This document shows positions 7,430-8,867 of a stretch of DNA of 8,867 bases, one piece after another. A program made the position numbers and the translations under genes. The notes beneath the pieces are model-generated. The model saw only the letters and a list, made by a program, of their open reading frames with translations. It searched no databases and was not told where the DNA came from. The number at the start of each line of letters is the position of its first letter. The stretch's first letter is position 1. The stretch covers positions 1 to 8,867 of the forward strand of contig JALSRF010000393.1 of NCBI GenBank assembly GCA_026984895.1, written 5' to 3'. The DNA is from Paracoccaceae bacterium. Lineage in GTDB: Bacteria; Pseudomonadota; Alphaproteobacteria; Rhodobacterales; Rhodobacteraceae.

Positions 7430-7433
7430 CCTC
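7430..7433 (-). promoter_or_regulatory. Ribosome binding site deciding the parA start
   Basis: On the minus strand GAGG lies 6 bases before the ATG at 7423. This favours 7423 over the upstream in-frame ATG at 7495, whose extra residues would be encoded across the inverted repeat at 7436-7463. Confidence 0.65.
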
Positions 7434-7435
7434 GA

Positions 7436-7463
7436 TGTAACACCTTTTTGACTAGGTATCACA
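7436..7463. promoter_or_regulatory. Inverted repeat, probable parAB operator
   Basis: TGTAACACCT (7436-7445) and AGGTATCACA (7454-7463) are inverted copies matching at 8 of 10 positions, with an 8-base spacer. The element ends 13 bases before the parA start codon, so a bound repressor would block transcription or ribosome access. Large ParA proteins with an N-terminal winged helix typically bind such sites. Its assignment to ParA is inference. Confidence 0.6.
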
Positions 7464-7565
7464 AAACGTGGGACATGGGAAGAAGAGGCGAACAAACACT
7501 GCTTTTCTGGGCAGATTCGGCCCTTGCCAGGGGGCGAAATCGCGACCGGTAGGGAATCGCGGTCC

Positions 7566-7625
7566 TTTTTCGCAGGTTATTTTCCGTTATCTATTCGTTA
7601 CGGGGTTTTCTGCTTTTGTGCAAAT
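7566..7625. other. A+T-rich tract with phased GTTA motifs, likely unwinding element
   Basis: By my count 38 of 60 bases are A or T, in a window that is otherwise about two-thirds G+C. GTTAT occurs at 7576 and 7586 and GTTAC at 7597, spacings of 10 and 11 bases, close to one helical turn. In origins such tracts usually serve as the DNA unwinding element, with short phased motifs loaded by the initiator. Confidence 0.5.
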
Positions 7626-7640
7626 GCCTGAAAGAACCCG

Positions 7641-7657
7641 CATTTTCCGGGAAAATG
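7641..7657. repeat. Perfect 17-bp palindrome in the origin region
   Basis: CATTTTCCGGGAAAATG has perfect 8-bp arms (CATTTTCC and GGAAAATG) around a single G. It lies between the A+T-rich tract and the direct repeats. A dimeric protein, such as RepA acting as its own repressor or ParB at a second site, could bind it; which one is not visible from sequence. Confidence 0.65.
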
Positions 7658-7660
7658 GAA

Positions 7661-7683
7661 GAGCAGGCGATTCCGATCCCACG
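7661..7683 (+). repeat. Iteron-like direct repeat, copy 1
   Basis: This 23-bp unit matches the unit at 7705-7727 at 21 of 23 positions, with an identical 16-bp core CGATTCCGATCCCACG (7668-7683). The start-to-start distance is 44 bases, about four helical turns. It is a candidate RepA binding site. An extra TCCGATC at 7702-7708 and an inverted GGAATCG at 7553-7559 share parts of the core. Confidence 0.65.
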
Positions 7684-7704
7684 AAAGGGCGACTCTGAAC
7701 ATCC

Positions 7705-7727
7705 GATCAGACGATTCCGATCCCACG
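7705..7727 (+). repeat. Iteron-like direct repeat, copy 2
   Basis: Second copy of the 23-bp unit, with the identical 16-bp core at 7712-7727. It lies 33 bases before the DnaA box, a typical neighbourhood for initiator iterons. Confidence 0.65.
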
Positions 7728-7759
7728 TTCGCCTGCGGTTCGGGGCTGGACCCGGGGGC

Positions 7760-7768
7760 TGTGGATAA
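7760..7768 (-). promoter_or_regulatory. Perfect DnaA box
   Basis: TGTGGATAA on the plus strand is the exact reverse complement of the consensus DnaA box TTATCCACA. It lies between the direct repeats and repA, so host DnaA probably cooperates with RepA at this origin. A 9-bp match by chance in this window is unlikely but possible; the setting strengthens it. Confidence 0.75.
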
Positions 7769-7794
7769 CTACCAAGGTGTCACTGAAACCACGA

Positions 7795-7832
7795 ATCCCG
7801 CAAACGGGATGCACAGCCGGGCAACACGGCTG
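7795..7832 (+). repeat. Two adjacent small hairpins in the repA leader
   Basis: ATCCCG-CAAA-CGGGAT (7795-7810) and CAGCCG-GGCAACA-CGGCTG (7814-7832) are perfect 6-bp stems separated by 3 bases. They lie 75-112 bases before the repA ATG. Without a T-run they are not classic terminators. Back-to-back hairpins in a rep leader can take part in copy-number control by antisense RNA or by translation control, but no antisense promoter is evident. Confidence 0.45.
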
Positions 7833-7906
7833 GAGACTCAGGCGAAGGGCGGCCGCGAACGGGCCGGAAACGGGGGCGCGTGACAGCAACACAAGCAGGG
7901 ACAGCG

Positions 7907-8867
7907 ATGCGCGCAGGGCAGGGCAGGGCGCCTGCCGGAACCACGCGCGACTTTTTCGTCTGCGATTTCGCGCAGGTTTCCCCGAAGCACGACCTGGCTT
8001 CGATGGAACACCCGATCTTTTCGCTCTCTACCCGCCCGGACCGGCGCGTGCTCAGCTACGAGCACAACGCGGTATCGGTCACCATCACCCCGAGCGTGAA
8101 GGGCCGGGCGACGATCTTCGATGCCGATATCCTGATCTTCTGCATCAGCCAGCTGATGGCGGCGCTCAATGCCGGGCGGGCGCTTTCGCGCAGGCTGACG
8201 CTGACCGCCCATGACCTGCTGCTGGCGACCGGGCGCGACACCTCGGGCGAAAGCTACCGGCGCCTGCGCGATGCCTTCGAACGCCTGGCGGGCACCCGGA
8301 TCACCACCAACATCGCAACCGGCGACAAGGAGGTGACCACCGGATTCGGGCTGATCGAAAGCTGGGAGATCGTGCGCAAGACCCGCGCCGGGCGCATGGT
8401 TTCGGTGACGGTCACCCTGTCGGAATGGCTGTATCGCGCGGTGCTGTCAAAGTCGGTCTTGACCTTGAACAGAGACTATTTCAGCCTGAGACGCCCGCTT
8501 GAGCGCCGCCTTTACGAACTGGCGCGCAAGCATTGCGGCCGCCAGCCCGAGTGGCAGGTGTCGGTGAGCACGCTGCTGAAGAAATCCGGCTCTGCCAGCC
8601 CGCGCCGGGTGTTTCGCGCCATGGTGCGCGAGATCATCCGCGCCGACAGCCTGCCCGATTACGAAATCCACGAGGCGCCCGGCGACATCATCCGCTTTGC
8701 CCGGCGCGACGTGGTGGTGGACGACACCGGCCTGGCGCAACTGCGCCCCGAGACGCTGGAAGAGGCACGCGCCCTGATGCCGGGCGCGGATGTCTATGCG
8801 CTGGAAAGCGACTGGCGCCGCTGGTGGGCCGAGGCGCGCCGCGCCCCGCCGGCATCGCCCGACCGGG
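7907..8867 (+). CDS. repA: RepA-family plasmid replication initiator (3' end cut off)
   Basis: This protein should bind the adjacent origin repeats and start plasmid replication. The 320 visible codons remain open to the right edge. The sequence fits the RPA (replication initiator protein A) family of alphaproteobacterial plasmids: the domain begins near MEHPIFSLSTRPD (33-45), continues through L-L-A-T-G-R-D-T-S-G-E-S-Y (105-117), an F-G-L-I-E-S-W-E-I-V segment (147-156), and the strongly conserved Y-F-S-L-R-R-P-L-E-R-R-L-Y-E-L-A-R-K-H-C-G stretch (191-211), followed by W-Q-V-S-V-S-T-L-L-K-K-S-G-S (216-229). The pattern suggests winged-helix DNA binding. I chose ATG at 7907, with AGGGA 5 bases upstream; an in-frame GTG at 7880 after a G-run is a weaker alternative that adds 9 residues. 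The frame is open only from 7787. It is divergent from parA, a common layout for such replicons. Confidence 0.92.
   Translation, partial: MRAGQGRAPAGTTRDFFVCDFAQVSPKHDLASMEHPIFSLSTRPDRRVLSYEHNAVSVTITPSVKGRATIFDADILIFCISQLMAALNAGRALSRRLTLTAHDLLLATGRDTSGESYRRLRDAFERLAGTRITTNIATGDKEVTTGFGLIESWEIVRKTRAGRMVSVTVTLSEWLYRAVLSKSVLTLNRDYFSLRRPLERRLYELARKHCGRQPEWQVSVSTLLKKSGSASPRRVFRAMVREIIRADSLPDYEIHEAPGDIIRFARRDVVVDDTGLAQLRPETLEEARALMPGADVYALESDWRRWWAEARRAPPASPDR

Larger units (their letters stand above)
7464..7906. other. Probable replication origin region
   Basis: About 440 bases lie between the divergent parA and repA genes with no credible gene. They hold a 63% A+T tract (38 of 60 bases, 7566-7625), a perfect 17-bp palindrome, two 23-bp direct repeats, a perfect DnaA box and two hairpins, each listed separately. 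A 7-bp direct repeat AATCGCG also occurs at 7538-7544 and 7555-7561. Repeats, an unwinding-prone tract and a DnaA box next to a replication initiator gene are the usual parts of an iteron-type plasmid origin. The exact start of replication cannot be read from sequence alone. Confidence 0.7.

Noticed and set aside
7424..7495. Extension of parA to an upstream ATG at 7495
   Set aside because: The added 24 residues would cover the inverted repeat likely to be the operator, and the ATG at 7423 has a better-placed ribosome binding site.
7464..7906. A repABC-type parS (GTT...AAC palindrome) in the origin region
   Set aside because: I looked for the GTTnnCnGCnnAAC-like pattern of repABC plasmids and did not find it; the better centromere candidate is at 5960-5977.
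7777..8214. A 145-residue plus-strand frame overlapping repA
   Set aside because: It is in a different frame from repA and gives an Arg/Ala-rich product, whereas the repA frame shows the conserved initiator motifs and stays open to the window edge.
1..8867. CRISPR array, tRNA, rRNA, insertion sequence or toxin-antitoxin pair
   Set aside because: I saw no regularly spaced repeats of CRISPR type, no tRNA cloverleaf, no transposase-like frame and no small gene pair with recognisable toxin or antitoxin features.

Overview
The window looks like a piece of a low-copy plasmid from a GC-rich alphaproteobacterium, most likely of the Rhodobacterales/Roseobacter group. The reasons are the high G+C, a RepA-family (RPA domain) replication initiator transcribed divergently from a parA-parB pair, and adjacent surface-polysaccharide genes. 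From general knowledge, this resembles the RepA-type 'biofilm' plasmids of roseobacters, which carry nucleotide-sugar and exopolysaccharide genes. The assignment to an organism is inference, because no taxonomic marker is present.

Left part (1-4787): a truncated glucose-1-phosphate cytidylyltransferase gene (rfbF, minus strand) runs off the left edge. A 587-base non-coding gap with several inverted repeats separates it from a divergent gene. That gene (plus strand, 1317-4589) encodes a 1090-residue, apparently secreted, Asn/Gly/Asp-rich parallel beta-helix protein with a short Pro/Asp repeat and a Gly/Thr/Ser linker near its N-terminus. It is followed by a good intrinsic terminator (4692-4716) in the convergent gap before parB.

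Right part (4788-8867): parB (stop at 4788) and parA (start at 7423) lie on the minus strand in the order parA-parB. They are separated by 149 bases that hold an 18-bp parS-like palindrome. Upstream of parA is a 10-bp-arm inverted repeat that is a good candidate autoregulatory operator. The next roughly 440 bases are non-coding and look like the replication origin: an A+T-rich tract with phased GTTA motifs, a perfect 17-bp palindrome, two 23-bp direct repeats, a perfect DnaA box and two small hairpins. The repA gene starts at 7907 on the plus strand and continues past the right edge.

How the parts work together: RepA and host DnaA would initiate replication in the 7464-7906 region, and ParA/ParB with the parS-like site would segregate the plasmid. 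The left-hand cargo would make a CDP-sugar precursor and a secreted protein that processes or accompanies a surface polysaccharide. I did not find a clearly new type of system. The most interesting items are the parS-like site with widened half-site spacing, the compact unannotated origin architecture, and the uncharacterised beta-helix protein.
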